64,000 nucleotides of DNA from Desulforamulus ruminis DSM 2154 (GTDB lineage: Bacteria; Bacillota; Desulfotomaculia; Desulfotomaculales; Desulfotomaculaceae): the NCBI RefSeq assembly GCF_000215085.1, contig NC_015589.1:434001-498000 (forward strand), read 5' to 3'. A program made the translations under genes and the position numbers. Shown piece after piece: positions 26,655 through 35,407 of this stretch (positions are counted from its first letter, which is position 1; every line of letters begins with the position of its first letter). The notes under the pieces are model-generated. The model searched no databases. It was not told the origin of the DNA and saw nothing but the letters and a program-made list of their open reading frames with translations.

Positions 26655-26680
26655 AGACCTTCCTTCAAAAGGTCTTTTAT
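26655..26680 (+). terminator. Terminator 2 upstream of AraC gene
   Basis: AGACCTT (26655-26661) and AAGGTCT (26669-26675) with TTTTAT after. Confidence 0.55.
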
Positions 26681-26775
26681 AATAAATTGACTATAAAAAT
26701 TATTAAGATATAATTGAGAATGAGATGCAATATCAATATTTGCTTGACGAGTAATTTAGGGAAGGGAGCAAGAAG

Positions 26776-27777
26776 ATGGCAGGGTCCATGGCCAAACAAT
26801 ATGAAGTGAACAGCTCGGCCCCGGATGTTTCCTGTGTTTGTGAGGGGTTTAACCGGGCCTATAATGAAGGCTGCGGCGCATATAGTTTTCAAATTCCGCA
26901 GGAATTGGGCAGCGGCCATTTGAAGCAGTTGTCCGGAGGCCGCAATGCAAGGGTTATGGATTTTGATATCCGACTGGCCCGTCAGGTAGAACTCAATGGT
27001 GTTTCAAGGGTACCCCATCTGGATATGCTCTTTTGTCTTGGCGATGATGTGTATTGGGAACTGCCCCAGACGGGCAAAGAATTTGCAATTTTATCCGGTG
27101 AAGGCTATATCGGTGCCTGCCGGGAGAACGTGAAAAGGTGTGTTTACCCCGCCCGATGCGACATTCATTTAATTGAAATTAAGATGCCGTTAGAAAAAAT
27201 AAACGATTTCCTGGGAGAGATTCAGGAAGGCTGCCATTTTTACTGCCATTCTTCAAAAATGGAGCCCTTCGGGAAATTTAGAATAACACCGTCCATCCAG
27301 GTTATTTTACAGCAGATGCTGAAATGCCCTTATCAGGCTTCTTTAAAGCGTTTATATATGGAAGGGAAATTGCTGGAGCTTGTAGCCGTATATTTAAATG
27401 AAACGGTTTACCAGACGGCAAAGATTCCGCAAAGCCTCCCTTTGTCTTCAGATGATGTGAAAAGCCTTTATAGGGCTAAGGAGATTCTTGATGAGAACCT
27501 GGCGCAGCCGCTTCCTTTAAGCCGCCTGGCAAAGCGAGTCTGCCTGAATGAATACAAATTAAAGAAAGGATTTAAAGAATTGTTTGGGGTGCCGGTGTAT
27601 ACTTATGTTTTGGATCAACGGCTGGAGCTGGCAAGATTGCTTTTAGAGGAGAAAAAGCTGCGCGTCAGTGATGTGGCAGGGTTGGTGGGTTACGGAAATA
27701 TGAGTCATTTCGCCGCAGCTTTCCGAAAGAAATATGGAATCAATCCCAGCGACTACTTAAAGAATGTGAATGCCTGA
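26776..27777 (+). CDS. AraC-family transcriptional regulator
   Basis: 333 residues. The C-terminal 100 residues hold the two HTH motifs of AraC (LSRLAKRVCLNEYKLKKGFK and VSDVAGLVGYGNMSHFAAAF, ending KKYGINPSDY). The N-terminal 220 residues are a ligand-binding type as in regulators of siderophore uptake genes. ATG 26776, GGAGCAAGA upstream. It is followed by a promoter with a Fur-like box, which would fit an iron-uptake regulator, yet the next genes are pilus genes. Iron or siderophore sensing is an inference from family and context. Confidence 0.8.
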   Translation: MAGSMAKQYEVNSSAPDVSCVCEGFNRAYNEGCGAYSFQIPQELGSGHLKQLSGGRNARVMDFDIRLARQVELNGVSRVPHLDMLFCLGDDVYWELPQTGKEFAILSGEGYIGACRENVKRCVYPARCDIHLIEIKMPLEKINDFLGEIQEGCHFYCHSSKMEPFGKFRITPSIQVILQQMLKCPYQASLKRLYMEGKLLELVAVYLNETVYQTAKIPQSLPLSSDDVKSLYRAKEILDENLAQPLPLSRLAKRVCLNEYKLKKGFKELFGVPVYTYVLDQRLELARLLLEEKKLRVSDVAGLVGYGNMSHFAAAFRKKYGINPSDYLKNVNA

Positions 27778-27892
27778 ATTGCATATACGCGGTGTACGCA
27801 GTTGTGATACAGATAAAAAGCTTAATGATTGAAAGTAAAAATTTATTTTCTTAATACCGGGAGCAATTAAACTATATATTAGGTAATTTTTA

Positions 27893-27921
27893 TTGACAAA
27901 GATACTAGAATCTTGTACATT
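27893..27921 (+). promoter_or_regulatory. Promoter upstream of the type IV pilus operon
   Basis: TTGACA (27893-27898), exact 17-base spacer, TACATT (27916-27921). Predicted start near 27928, about 117 bases before pilD. Confidence 0.7.
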
Positions 27922-27924
27922 TAT

Positions 27925-27943
27925 GGTAATGAAAATCATTATC
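27925..27943 (+). promoter_or_regulatory. Fur-like box over the pilus promoter start site
   Basis: GGTAATGAAAATCATTATC agrees at 17 of 19 positions with the classical Fur consensus GATAATGATAATCATTATC. A second overlapping half (AATGATTATGATT) follows at about 27951. It covers the predicted transcription start, so iron-replete Fur would repress. Confidence 0.7.
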
Positions 27944-28044
27944 ATATAAGAATGATTATGATTTATGTAATCTAAAAATTTCTTAGCAAGAGGGTTTGGA
28001 TTGCGCGCATTCATTTACTTATAAACCATATAAGGGAGGTGTAT

Positions 28045-28797
28045 ATGTCTTTTGTCATAATCAGTTTTATTTTTGGCTCCATAATAGGCAGTTTCCTTAA
28101 TGTTTTAATCTACCGCTTGCCGCATAAAATGTCGGTAGCCTATCCTTCTTCCCATTGTCCCCTGTGCAAGCATCGTTTAAGGCTGCCCGACCTGTTTCCT
28201 CTTCTCAGTTACATAGTGTTCCGGGGCCGCTGCAGGCACTGCGGCGGGAGGATATCCCTCCGGTATCCTGCTGTGGAACTGCTGTGTGCTCTGGGGTTCC
28301 TGCTGCTGGCTTATCGTCTTGGACCTGGATGGCATTTTATGGCCATGGCGCTCCTTTATTCTGGACTATTAGCATGTTCCTTTATTGATCTTGATTACAA
28401 AATTATACCGGATAAGATCCTTTTGTTTCTAAGCCTGGCTGGGCTGCCGTTAATTCTGGTTCAGCATCACACCGGCGCAGTCCGGTATATAGCGGGGGCT
28501 TTGCTGGGAGGACTGCTTCTGTTATTGCCGGCCCTGGTCTCAAGAGGTGGAATGGGCGGAGGGGATATTAAACTGGCAGGGGTTATCGGTTTATATCTGG
28601 GCTGGCAGAAAATACTGCTGGTGCTGTTCTCCGCCTCGGTTCTAGCAGCTCTGTCCGGTGCGGCCTGGGTTTTGGTTAAAAAAAAATCTTTTCGTGAATC
28701 CATGCCCTTTGGGCCCTTTCTGGCAGCAGGAGCCATGGCTGCGATTCTCTGGGGGGATACCTTGATAAAATGGTATATGGATATGTATTGGCAGTGA
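28045..28797 (+). CDS. pilD: Prepilin peptidase / N-methyltransferase
   Basis: 250 residues. ATG 28045 is five bases after GGGAGG. N-terminal membrane segment, zinc-type CPLC...CRHC pairs (CPLCKHRL and GRCRHCGG), then several membrane segments with the catalytic GGGDIKL (GxGD aspartyl protease motif) near residue 175. Cleaves and N-methylates the two prepilins encoded downstream. First gene of the pilus operon. Confidence 0.92.
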   Translation: MSFVIISFIFGSIIGSFLNVLIYRLPHKMSVAYPSSHCPLCKHRLRLPDLFPLLSYIVFRGRCRHCGGRISLRYPAVELLCALGFLLLAYRLGPGWHFMAMALLYSGLLACSFIDLDYKIIPDKILLFLSLAGLPLILVQHHTGAVRYIAGALLGGLLLLLPALVSRGGMGGGDIKLAGVIGLYLGWQKILLVLFSASVLAALSGAAWVLVKKKSFRESMPFGPFLAAGAMAAILWGDTLIKWYMDMYWQ

Positions 28798-28867
28798 CGC
28801 AGAAGGAAACGGCAGCAGTTAGAAAAAAGCATTGAGAATGAAAAATCATGAAAAGAGGGGGGATACC

Positions 28868-29077
28868 TTGGCGCATACCAATGAAACTGTGTTAGCAAAA
28901 ATATATCAGCTTTATGAATCGGTTTTCCGGCACGATGGATTTGGAGAGTTAAGGGTGGAGGTTCGATTGTTAAAGAGGGGACAGAAAGAAATCATTATTC
29001 ACTGCGGCAAGCAGTACCGCTATGTGGTGGATTACCCCAGCCAGTCAACGGATGAGATGAACTCTGTTTGCAAATAA
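28868..29077 (+). CDS. Small protein in pilus operon, unknown
   Basis: 69 residues from TTG 28868, five bases after GGGGGG; an upstream TTG at 28832 would have no ribosome site. Mixed charged sequence, no membrane segment, no family recognised. Lies between pilD and the pilin gene, so a pilus-related role is only inferred. Confidence 0.5.
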   Translation: MAHTNETVLAKIYQLYESVFRHDGFGELRVEVRLLKRGQKEIIIHCGKQYRYVVDYPSQSTDEMNSVCK

Positions 29078-29123
29078 AAGGGACAGGGTTTGGAAAGTAC
29101 AAGAAGGAGGTGGTGGAAAAAAG

Positions 29124-29291
29124 ATGAAAACAACAGGCCGGGAGGTGAGGCATATCCAAAGGACGCACCCGCCGGGCCGGGTGCAGGTTGTGAAGCAGGC
29201 GCGGGGCCTTGTACGATTTTTATTAATTTTAGGCAAACAACCGAGAAGGAAAGTTCTGTGGGTGAACCCTTCTGAGAAAACAAATTCTTAG
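29124..29291 (+). CDS. Possible small basic protein in pilus operon
   Basis: 55 codons from ATG 29124 to TAG 29291, rich in Arg/Lys with a short hydrophobic run LVRFLLILG. GGTGGTGG and AAGGAGG lie upstream, the latter 13 bases away, which is long. A competing 61-codon frame (29090-29275) in another phase is less likely. Unproven. Confidence 0.35.
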   Translation: MKTTGREVRHIQRTHPPGRVQVVKQARGLVRFLLILGKQPRRKVLWVNPSEKTNS

Positions 29292-29311
29292 AGAGGGGTT
29301 TTTATTTTTCT

Positions 29312-30259
29312 ATGGTTAAAAATGTAAAGAGCAGGATTAAAGGCCTGCTGAAGAGCCAGAGCGGTTTTACCTTGATTGAATTGATTATCGTAGTGGGCAT
29401 CATGGGTTTCCTTGTGGCCATGATCGCTCCCCGGTTAGCCGGTGTTATGAGCGGCGCCGTAGATCAGGTGTGCGACTCCAACCAGACACGCCTGCAGCAG
29501 GTGCTGGGTACCTATACCGAAAAAAACAACAACATTCCTGCTGGCTTAACCAACCTGGTCATTGAGGAATCTGCTGGAAACTATGTGGCGATGAATGCGG
29601 CTGGTATGGTTGATGATAACGACAAAAGCAACGGGGCGGAGGTATTTTCCTCCGAGTTCATTGGGGGCGTGAAGGCTACACTTCATACATTGAATGCTGC
29701 TGAAGCTGAAGAACTTAGAGGTATGGGTATTACAAGTCTGTTTAACTTGAATGTTAGTAAAGCGGTAACAGAATATAACGGTAACGAAATGAGTTGGAAT
29801 GAGAATATTCCTGACAGCACGGTCGGTTTTATGGCCCCGGCTGAGATTGAAGAAGGCCTAACGGTGATGATGTACGGCGGTGGAAGTACAGATACTGCTG
29901 CAAACGCTAGTGCACTTAGTGGTGAACTCCGTCAGCCGGACTTGGCTTACCGTATTATCTTGGGTGTAGGTCCGGAAAGCAATTTGGTAAAAGAGGGATT
30001 AATTACTAAGGCCGGTATGTGCCCCGGCGGCTTGCAGCGCAGCGATCACTTTGCCTACAACAACTACAATATTGCATTGCCTAGGTTAGCGGAAACGGTT
30101 AAACGTTTACCGGCGACTGAGGTGGAGTTTGAGGACGGCCTTACCGGTCGTACAACGACATTCGAATTTGAGGCCCAGGAGCCTTATCAGGCTACTACCC
30201 TTTGCCCGGAAGGTCACACCATTGCCGGGACTGCCGGAGAATGGACGGTCGCTCCTTAA
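29312..30259 (+). CDS. Type IV prepilin, probable major pilin
   Basis: 315 residues, long for a pilin. The class III signal is QSG-FTLIELIIVVGIMGFL: cleavage after Gly, Phe+1, Glu+5 and a hydrophobic helix, about residues 19-45 in total. The C-terminal domain has three Cys (near 54, 232 and 296). A putative O-antigen-ligase-type gene follows, so the pilin could be glycosylated. The ribosome site GAGAGGGG is 13 or more bases from ATG 29312, unusually far. A strong hairpin after the stop may stabilise its message, which fits a highly expressed pilin. Confidence 0.88.
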   Translation: MVKNVKSRIKGLLKSQSGFTLIELIIVVGIMGFLVAMIAPRLAGVMSGAVDQVCDSNQTRLQQVLGTYTEKNNNIPAGLTNLVIEESAGNYVAMNAAGMVDDNDKSNGAEVFSSEFIGGVKATLHTLNAAEAEELRGMGITSLFNLNVSKAVTEYNGNEMSWNENIPDSTVGFMAPAEIEEGLTVMMYGGGSTDTAANASALSGELRQPDLAYRIILGVGPESNLVKEGLITKAGMCPGGLQRSDHFAYNNYNIALPRLAETVKRLPATEVEFEDGLTGRTTTFEFEAQEPYQATTLCPEGHTIAGTAGEWTVAP

Positions 30260-30303
30260 ACAAGGAATATAGACTGATTTAAACGGAAGTATGCACAGCA
30301 TAT

Positions 30304-30335
30304 GAATTTGGGAGGGGGCGTCCCCTCCTAAATTC
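30304..30335 (+). repeat. Hairpin after the pilin gene
   Basis: GAATTT...AAATTC with an inner GAGGGG/CCCCTC stem. No T-run; it could protect pilin mRNA or partly terminate. Confidence 0.55.
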
Positions 30336-30361
30336 AAATTAAAATTTTGGAGGGCGGCTTA

Positions 30362-31555
30362 TTGGAAAGTAAGATCCGGGGGCTTGAGCGGTTAGGAAGG
30401 TTGGAGTTTAAATACATAATTTTACTGTTTATGGTCTGCCTGTATCCTTTGGCGGTAATTCCCCACTCCTTTGATTTTTATGGTCCCTACCCGGACTATT
30501 TTTATGCTCCCCGGTACGTGCTGCTGGGGACCGCAGCCCTGCTGGCCCTGATTGTATTGATAAAGGAGCGGGCAGCTATAAACCACAGGGTGGCATTGCC
30601 CCTGGGGGGCTTTGTTTTGTTCGCTCTGACGGCCACTCTGCTGGCGGCCTACCCGGTAACCGCCTGGGTGGGTTCACCCCTGAGATATACCGGTTTCAGC
30701 ACTTATATTTTTTGCCTAATCCTTTTTCTTTTAGCCTCCCGGGCCAACCGGGAGAAACTACTGCCCTGCATGGCGGCGGCGGCGGCCCTGGTTTCGCTGC
30801 TGGCGGTACTGCAGTTGCTGGACCTCAATCTGGTGCCCAGGGAGGACCTGCGCCAGGGGATAACGGCCTACGGCACCTTGGGCACCCCGGATAATGTAGG
30901 CACTTACGCCGCCTTTGTGCTGCCGGCGGCCCTCTACCTGTATATCGCCAGGCAGCAATCCCGGTGGTTAACGGTAATTGCGCTGATCTATGGCGGGTTA
31001 CTGCTGAGCTTCACCTGGGGAGCCTGGATTGGTGCTTTGGCGGGGATGGCGGCAGTGGGTTTATGCTACCGCCGGACCGGCCATAAAGGCCTGTGGCTGC
31101 GGTTGGCCGGTCTGCTGCTGATGGTGACTCTGCTTTTTGCCGCAGGGACGGAGGTATGGGATCTTCAGAAACGGGTTGGTGTAGTGAACCCGTGGGAACA
31201 GCTTATTGTTATGCAAAATACTGGAAAACTGTTTTTGAGCAGTTGGGAATTTGGCCTTGGGCCGGATCATCTGTTTCACGTAATAAGAATACTGCCCATG
31301 GTGCCGCTGCTGGATAAGACGCCCAATCTGTATCTGGAAACGGCCGTCACCCTGGGAGGCTTTGCTCTGGCGGCTTATCTGATTTTCCTGGGCAATATTC
31401 TTTGGCGGGGGCGGAAGGATGTGCTGCTGGCTATGATGATTGTCTATCTGGTGCAGGGGCTTTTCTATTCCGAGGGACTGCTTTTAATGCCCCTGTTTTG
31501 GATTGTGCTGGGGCTGAGCCAAAACGGCAGGGGTATTGAAAAACCGCAGTCCTAG
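30362..31555 (+). CDS. Multi-pass membrane protein, O-antigen ligase (Wzy_C)-like
   Basis: 397 residues, TTG 30362 seven bases after GGAGGG. Ten or more membrane segments and a large loop with GTLGTPDNVGTYAAFVLP near residue 175, then FGLGPDHLFHV, both typical of the O-antigen ligase/PglL superfamily. In other bacteria such genes next to pilin encode pilin O-oligosaccharyltransferases. Position right after the prepilin supports pilin glycosylation, but the acceptor is not shown. Its stop overlaps the next gene's upstream sequence with only ten bases between. Confidence 0.7.
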   Translation: MESKIRGLERLGRLEFKYIILLFMVCLYPLAVIPHSFDFYGPYPDYFYAPRYVLLGTAALLALIVLIKERAAINHRVALPLGGFVLFALTATLLAAYPVTAWVGSPLRYTGFSTYIFCLILFLLASRANREKLLPCMAAAAALVSLLAVLQLLDLNLVPREDLRQGITAYGTLGTPDNVGTYAAFVLPAALYLYIARQQSRWLTVIALIYGGLLLSFTWGAWIGALAGMAAVGLCYRRTGHKGLWLRLAGLLLMVTLLFAAGTEVWDLQKRVGVVNPWEQLIVMQNTGKLFLSSWEFGLGPDHLFHVIRILPMVPLLDKTPNLYLETAVTLGGFALAAYLIFLGNILWRGRKDVLLAMMIVYLVQGLFYSEGLLLMPLFWIVLGLSQNGRGIEKPQS

Positions 31556-31565
31556 GAGGGGCGTC

Positions 31566-33104
31566 ATGTTCAAAAGGGTACCTCAATACAAGGAAGCCGG
31601 ATTTACGCTGCTGGAGCTGATTATCGTGGTGGCCATTTTAGGCTTCCTGGCGGCGATGATTGTTCCCTTTGCCGGGCACCTCAATAAAAGCCAGCGGGTC
31701 CAAATGACCCGGGAGAAGCTGGAGTCTATCCGGGAGGCTCTCCTAGGACCGGAAAATACCTATGATTCTCAAGGGCTGAGGGTAATCGGCGGTTATGTGG
31801 GGGATCTGGGAGAACTGCCCAAGCTGTACCCTTCCCGATGGGATGATGCTACCAGGGCCTGGGTTTGGGATTCGATGGAGGAAGAAATGTACGGGACGGG
31901 CCAACCCCGGGCCCTTTGGGCCGGGGGGACGGCGGGTGAAAGCCCAGGCGCCGGCTGGAAGGGCCCCTATCTTCTCCCTCCCCGAGACCCTTATCCGGAG
32001 GATGTCAAAGGACTGAGCTGGAGCCGGATAGAGGAACGACGGCTCATTGAACAGCGGCAGGTAGAAGGGAAACTGAGCGATGCCTGGGGACAGGTGCTTT
32101 ATTTTATAAAGGAGGGAATGGGTCCCGATGCCAGTTTGCTGATTGTCAGTGCCGGACCAGACGGTAGGATTAGACTGCCCGACGAGGAAACCCCTGGCTA
32201 TAATGCGGCGGTGGAAGAAAATCAGGACAATATTATCCTGCAGATACGGCATACCGAGTGGGACGAGGGGATTAACCAAAGGTATCTGGGAGAAGAAACA
32301 CGCCGCCGGCTGGAACGTATCCGGGAAGCGTTGCTGGGACCGGACGATGCCTTTGATCCGGTGGGCCGCCGTCTGGTGGGGGGATACTTGGGCGATGTCG
32401 GCCGTTGGCCTCAATTGTGGGAGTGGAGGGAAGGGGATTGGAAGTCGGTGAGTTTCGAAGGGCATGAGGACGGAGAAGAAATTATGGGTCAGCCCCGGGG
32501 TCTGTGGATTTGGCATGAAGGAGAGGGGATTGCTGAACCAAATCCCGGTTTTGAGTGGCGCGGTCCTTATCTAACCAAACCCTGGGGTAAGGGCGAGGAG
32601 GAAGTTCTGCGGGATGCCTGGGGCACCCCCCTGCGTTTTGCCTTGTCTCCGGAGGGAGACCCCGATACCCTGACGGTTACCAGTGCCGGAGCCGATAAGG
32701 ATTTTGATGCCGAGGAAGACAATCAGGCATTGCAAATAAAAAGGAATCAATGGTTGGTTGAGGGGATGCAGGTAAGCGGTAGCGTAAAAAATGAGACTCC
32801 CAAAAAATATATTTATAATGAAGAGTCCGGCCAATGGGAGCCGGCTCCGGCCGACCAGCAGCCGCCCGATGCAGTATTCAAGATTAAACTCTACTGCCGT
32901 CCCGAAGGGGAACCGCTGGAGCTTACTTTGAATGTGCCGGCCGGAGAAAGCCGCTCCTTTGGCCTGACCGGAGAAATGTGCGCGGGCAGGCGTAAAATTG
33001 AAACGGAAGTCTCGGAGCCTGTTTTTTCCGAAGTGTTCATCGGGTCCGGCAGAACCCAGTCTCCCCCCGAAGAAAAGCTGGTTTTCATTGTTCAATCGGA
33101 ATAA
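31566..33104 (+). CDS. Prepilin-like protein with duplicated GspG-type domain
   Basis: 512 residues from ATG 31566 (GGAGGGG upstream). Class III signal EAG-FTLLELIIVVAILGFLAA with Glu+5. The rest contains two copies of a GspG-like domain: REALLGPENTYDSQGLRVIG and later REALLGPDDAFDPVGRRLVG; GQPRALW and GQPRGLW; GWKGPYL and EWRGPYL; DAWGQVLYF and DAWGTPLRF. A C-terminal about 100-residue extension follows. Only one helix serves both domains. Ordinary pseudopilins have a single domain of 120-160 residues. Likely a minor, perhaps tip, subunit. Confidence 0.8.
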   Translation: MFKRVPQYKEAGFTLLELIIVVAILGFLAAMIVPFAGHLNKSQRVQMTREKLESIREALLGPENTYDSQGLRVIGGYVGDLGELPKLYPSRWDDATRAWVWDSMEEEMYGTGQPRALWAGGTAGESPGAGWKGPYLLPPRDPYPEDVKGLSWSRIEERRLIEQRQVEGKLSDAWGQVLYFIKEGMGPDASLLIVSAGPDGRIRLPDEETPGYNAAVEENQDNIILQIRHTEWDEGINQRYLGEETRRRLERIREALLGPDDAFDPVGRRLVGGYLGDVGRWPQLWEWREGDWKSVSFEGHEDGEEIMGQPRGLWIWHEGEGIAEPNPGFEWRGPYLTKPWGKGEEEVLRDAWGTPLRFALSPEGDPDTLTVTSAGADKDFDAEEDNQALQIKRNQWLVEGMQVSGSVKNETPKKYIYNEESGQWEPAPADQQPPDAVFKIKLYCRPEGEPLELTLNVPAGESRSFGLTGEMCAGRRKIETEVSEPVFSEVFIGSGRTQSPPEEKLVFIVQSE

Positions 33105-33150
33105 GGGCACAACTTTAATACAGGCAGTGAATTGACCGGAGGGATGTTTG

Positions 33151-34635
33151 GTGCTGGCGGTTTTAGTCATAGAGATAGACGGCATGACCCTTAGGGCAGC
33201 CGTAGTGAGAAGGAAATTCCGGGATTTTACGGTGAGCCAGTGTATGAAATTGGAGAGGACCGGGGACAGTCCCCTGATTACGCCTGGGGAGCTGACGGCG
33301 GTGCTGGGCAGGCTGGAGAAATTTCCTAAAAATGTGGTTTTGGTTAGCGACCAGACGGCTATGGTTGAAATTACCATGGACCCTAAGCGGTTGAAAAAAA
33401 TGAAATCCTACCAGATCAAAGAGGCGGTGCGCTGGGAGGCGGAGCCCTATATGGCCGTTCCGGCCGCGGAAAGTCTGGTGGGTTACGAAAGAGGGCCGGA
33501 AACCCCCGATGGGCAGGCAAGTCTCTGGGTATCCATGTTTCCCCTTGAAGATTACCAGATGATGAAAAAAAACCTGGCGGAGGGGGGATTAAAGTTAAAA
33601 AGAATATTTCCGCCGGATGTTTGTTTCCCGATCGGGGCGGTGTTCAGCGAAAAGGAAAAGGAGCTGGTGGTGCTGGATGTAGGGCAGCAGACCATGCGCT
33701 TTGCCCTGGTGGAAGACCGGGATATCTCCGCCTTTCGAACGCTGCCGGGAAATTTGGCGGCAGCAAAGGCCCACCTGGATGGTCTGCCGATTCCGGAACT
33801 GGAGCCCACCCTGAAGGAGATTTTGCTGGATCCATCCCTGGAAAACCGTAAATTGGTGATTACCGGCCCTGGTGGTTTAGATTCGGACATTGTCAATTTT
33901 TTTCAACAGAAACTTTTGGTGGAGGCGGCGGGGCTGCAGATGCAGTGCTCAGGACACCCGGCTACCGAATTTGCCACGGTAATCGGCGCAGGTTTAAGGG
34001 AACTTTATCTTCTTGCGGATTGGAAAACCATCGGCATTCATGACGGCATTCCCCTGGCCAAGCAACTTCAGGAAAGGCTGCATGTCTACCCGCTTTTGGT
34101 GGCGGGTACTATCCTGGTTTTTTTCCTGGGCCACTATTTTTTACTGAACTACCAGTCCAATAAAGCGGAAGCGCGGCTGGCTTCCCTGCAGCAGGAATTG
34201 AATGAGGCCAAAACACGGACGGAGCGCTACCAGAATCTGAAAAAGGAAGAGACAAATCAGGAAAAAGAGACTCTGCTGCTGCACAACAAATTGGATTTTT
34301 TGCACACCGGCTTTAGGGAGCGCCATGAGGAAATGGAAACCTTTTTGAAAGCGGTGCTTAATCATTCACCGGGGGATCTGGACATTATTATGATTGCCCC
34401 CGGAACTATAAAAGGACAATGGCTGGTGGGAGGATTAGGTACTTACGCTACTTCGGTTCATTTTCTGTCCACCCAACTGCAAAATGAAGAATGGTGCAGC
34501 TATGTTAATATTATTGGCATTGGAGAGGAAGAGACGAAGATCGAGGTCCCTGTTTATGAGGGTGAAAAATTTGTTACCAAAGAAATCGAAGGAAAAGCAT
34601 ACCTTTTTGGAATGGAAGTAAGAATGAAGAAATAA
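33151..34635 (+). CDS. PilM-PilN-like pilus assembly fusion (GspL-like)
   Basis: 494 residues. GTG 33151 is seven bases after GGAGGG; TTG 33148 is less well spaced. Residues 1-290 form an actin-like PilM domain (VLDVGQQTMRFALVED holds the phosphate-binding turn), a membrane helix lies near 305-325, and a coiled coil plus PilN-like domain follow. Normally PilM is cytosolic and PilN membrane-bound; this joined layout resembles GspL. Links the motor ATPase to the membrane with PilO and PilC. Confidence 0.8.
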   Translation: MLAVLVIEIDGMTLRAAVVRRKFRDFTVSQCMKLERTGDSPLITPGELTAVLGRLEKFPKNVVLVSDQTAMVEITMDPKRLKKMKSYQIKEAVRWEAEPYMAVPAAESLVGYERGPETPDGQASLWVSMFPLEDYQMMKKNLAEGGLKLKRIFPPDVCFPIGAVFSEKEKELVVLDVGQQTMRFALVEDRDISAFRTLPGNLAAAKAHLDGLPIPELEPTLKEILLDPSLENRKLVITGPGGLDSDIVNFFQQKLLVEAAGLQMQCSGHPATEFATVIGAGLRELYLLADWKTIGIHDGIPLAKQLQERLHVYPLLVAGTILVFFLGHYFLLNYQSNKAEARLASLQQELNEAKTRTERYQNLKKEETNQEKETLLLHNKLDFLHTGFRERHEEMETFLKAVLNHSPGDLDIIMIAPGTIKGQWLVGGLGTYATSVHFLSTQLQNEEWCSYVNIIGIGEEETKIEVPVYEGEKFVTKEIEGKAYLFGMEVRMKK

Positions 34636-34665
34636 GAGATTTCAAAGGTATGAAAGGATACAAAT

Positions 34666-35394
34666 ATGAAACGCAAGCTTACCAAGGCCGAAAAATTTTT
34701 GCTTTTGACTGTTCTTTTAGTAGGAGGTTTTTACCTGTACCTAAACAAGGTATATGACCCAAAGGCCAGTGCCTATGAACAGACAAGGACGGAGATTATC
34801 AAGCTGCAGCAGGAAATTCAGGACTTTGGAGAACCCGCCGGCACCCAAAAAATAGCGGCAAAGGTTAATGAAAGTAAAAAGCAAAATCAATGGTTGAAAG
34901 CAGAATTAAATGACGAGTTAACCAAGAAAAAGGCCCTAAATATTCGGGAAGTCACCCTTGTGCTGGATCAATTAAGCAGCCTGGCGGTGGCCAGCGGTTT
35001 ATCCATTCAGGTTGTAGCGGTTAAAGACTTTGACTTGTGGGAGGAAAGCTTCTCCCGGTTTAAGGATTTTCAAAAAGTTAAAGCAGACTCACTCTTGGAA
35101 GAGAAAAAGGCTGACAATCAGAACAAGGACAAACAAAAAAATACCAAACAGAACTCAAAAGTCCCGGAGGGATCAACAGAAGCAAAAGGGGAGACAACGG
35201 AGGACCCCTCCGATCCGTCCACCTATTTTCCCTGGAAAGAATACAATGTAATTTTGAGCGGCGACCTCAACTATATTGCTCGTTATTTTGGGGCTATGAA
35301 GGAAATGAGCCACTGCGTGCTTATTAAAAAAATTGAAGTGCTGCAGAACGAGAAAACCGGCCGGCTGGAATTATTCCTGAATGTGTTGATATAG
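34666..35394 (+). CDS. PilO-like pilus assembly protein
   Basis: 242 residues: short N-terminal membrane helix (about 12-28), a coiled-coil region (30-110), a Lys/Gln-rich low-complexity stretch (about 140-185) and a PilO-type C-terminal domain. AAAGGA before ATG 34666. Interacts with PilN in known systems. Position between pilM/N and pilT supports the call. Confidence 0.75.
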   Translation: MKRKLTKAEKFLLLTVLLVGGFYLYLNKVYDPKASAYEQTRTEIIKLQQEIQDFGEPAGTQKIAAKVNESKKQNQWLKAELNDELTKKKALNIREVTLVLDQLSSLAVASGLSIQVVAVKDFDLWEESFSRFKDFQKVKADSLLEEKKADNQNKDKQKNTKQNSKVPEGSTEAKGETTEDPSDPSTYFPWKEYNVILSGDLNYIARYFGAMKEMSHCVLIKKIEVLQNEKTGRLELFLNVLI

Positions 35395-35407
35395 GAGGGG
35401 AAGGACC

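Larger units (their letters stand above)
26455..26775. other. Intergenic region with two terminators
   Basis: Contains the terminators at 26622 and 26655 and a short upstream region for the AraC gene, whose GAAGGGAG ribosome site ends near 26768. Nothing else seen. Confidence 0.5.

Noticed and set aside
27757-28014. 85-codon minus-strand frame across the pilus promoter
   Set aside because: It runs over the -35/-10 and Fur-like box, with AT-driven codon use and no ribosome site.
30712-30958. Overlapping high-GC frames in the O-ligase-like gene
   Set aside because: Out-of-frame shadows of a multi-pass membrane protein.
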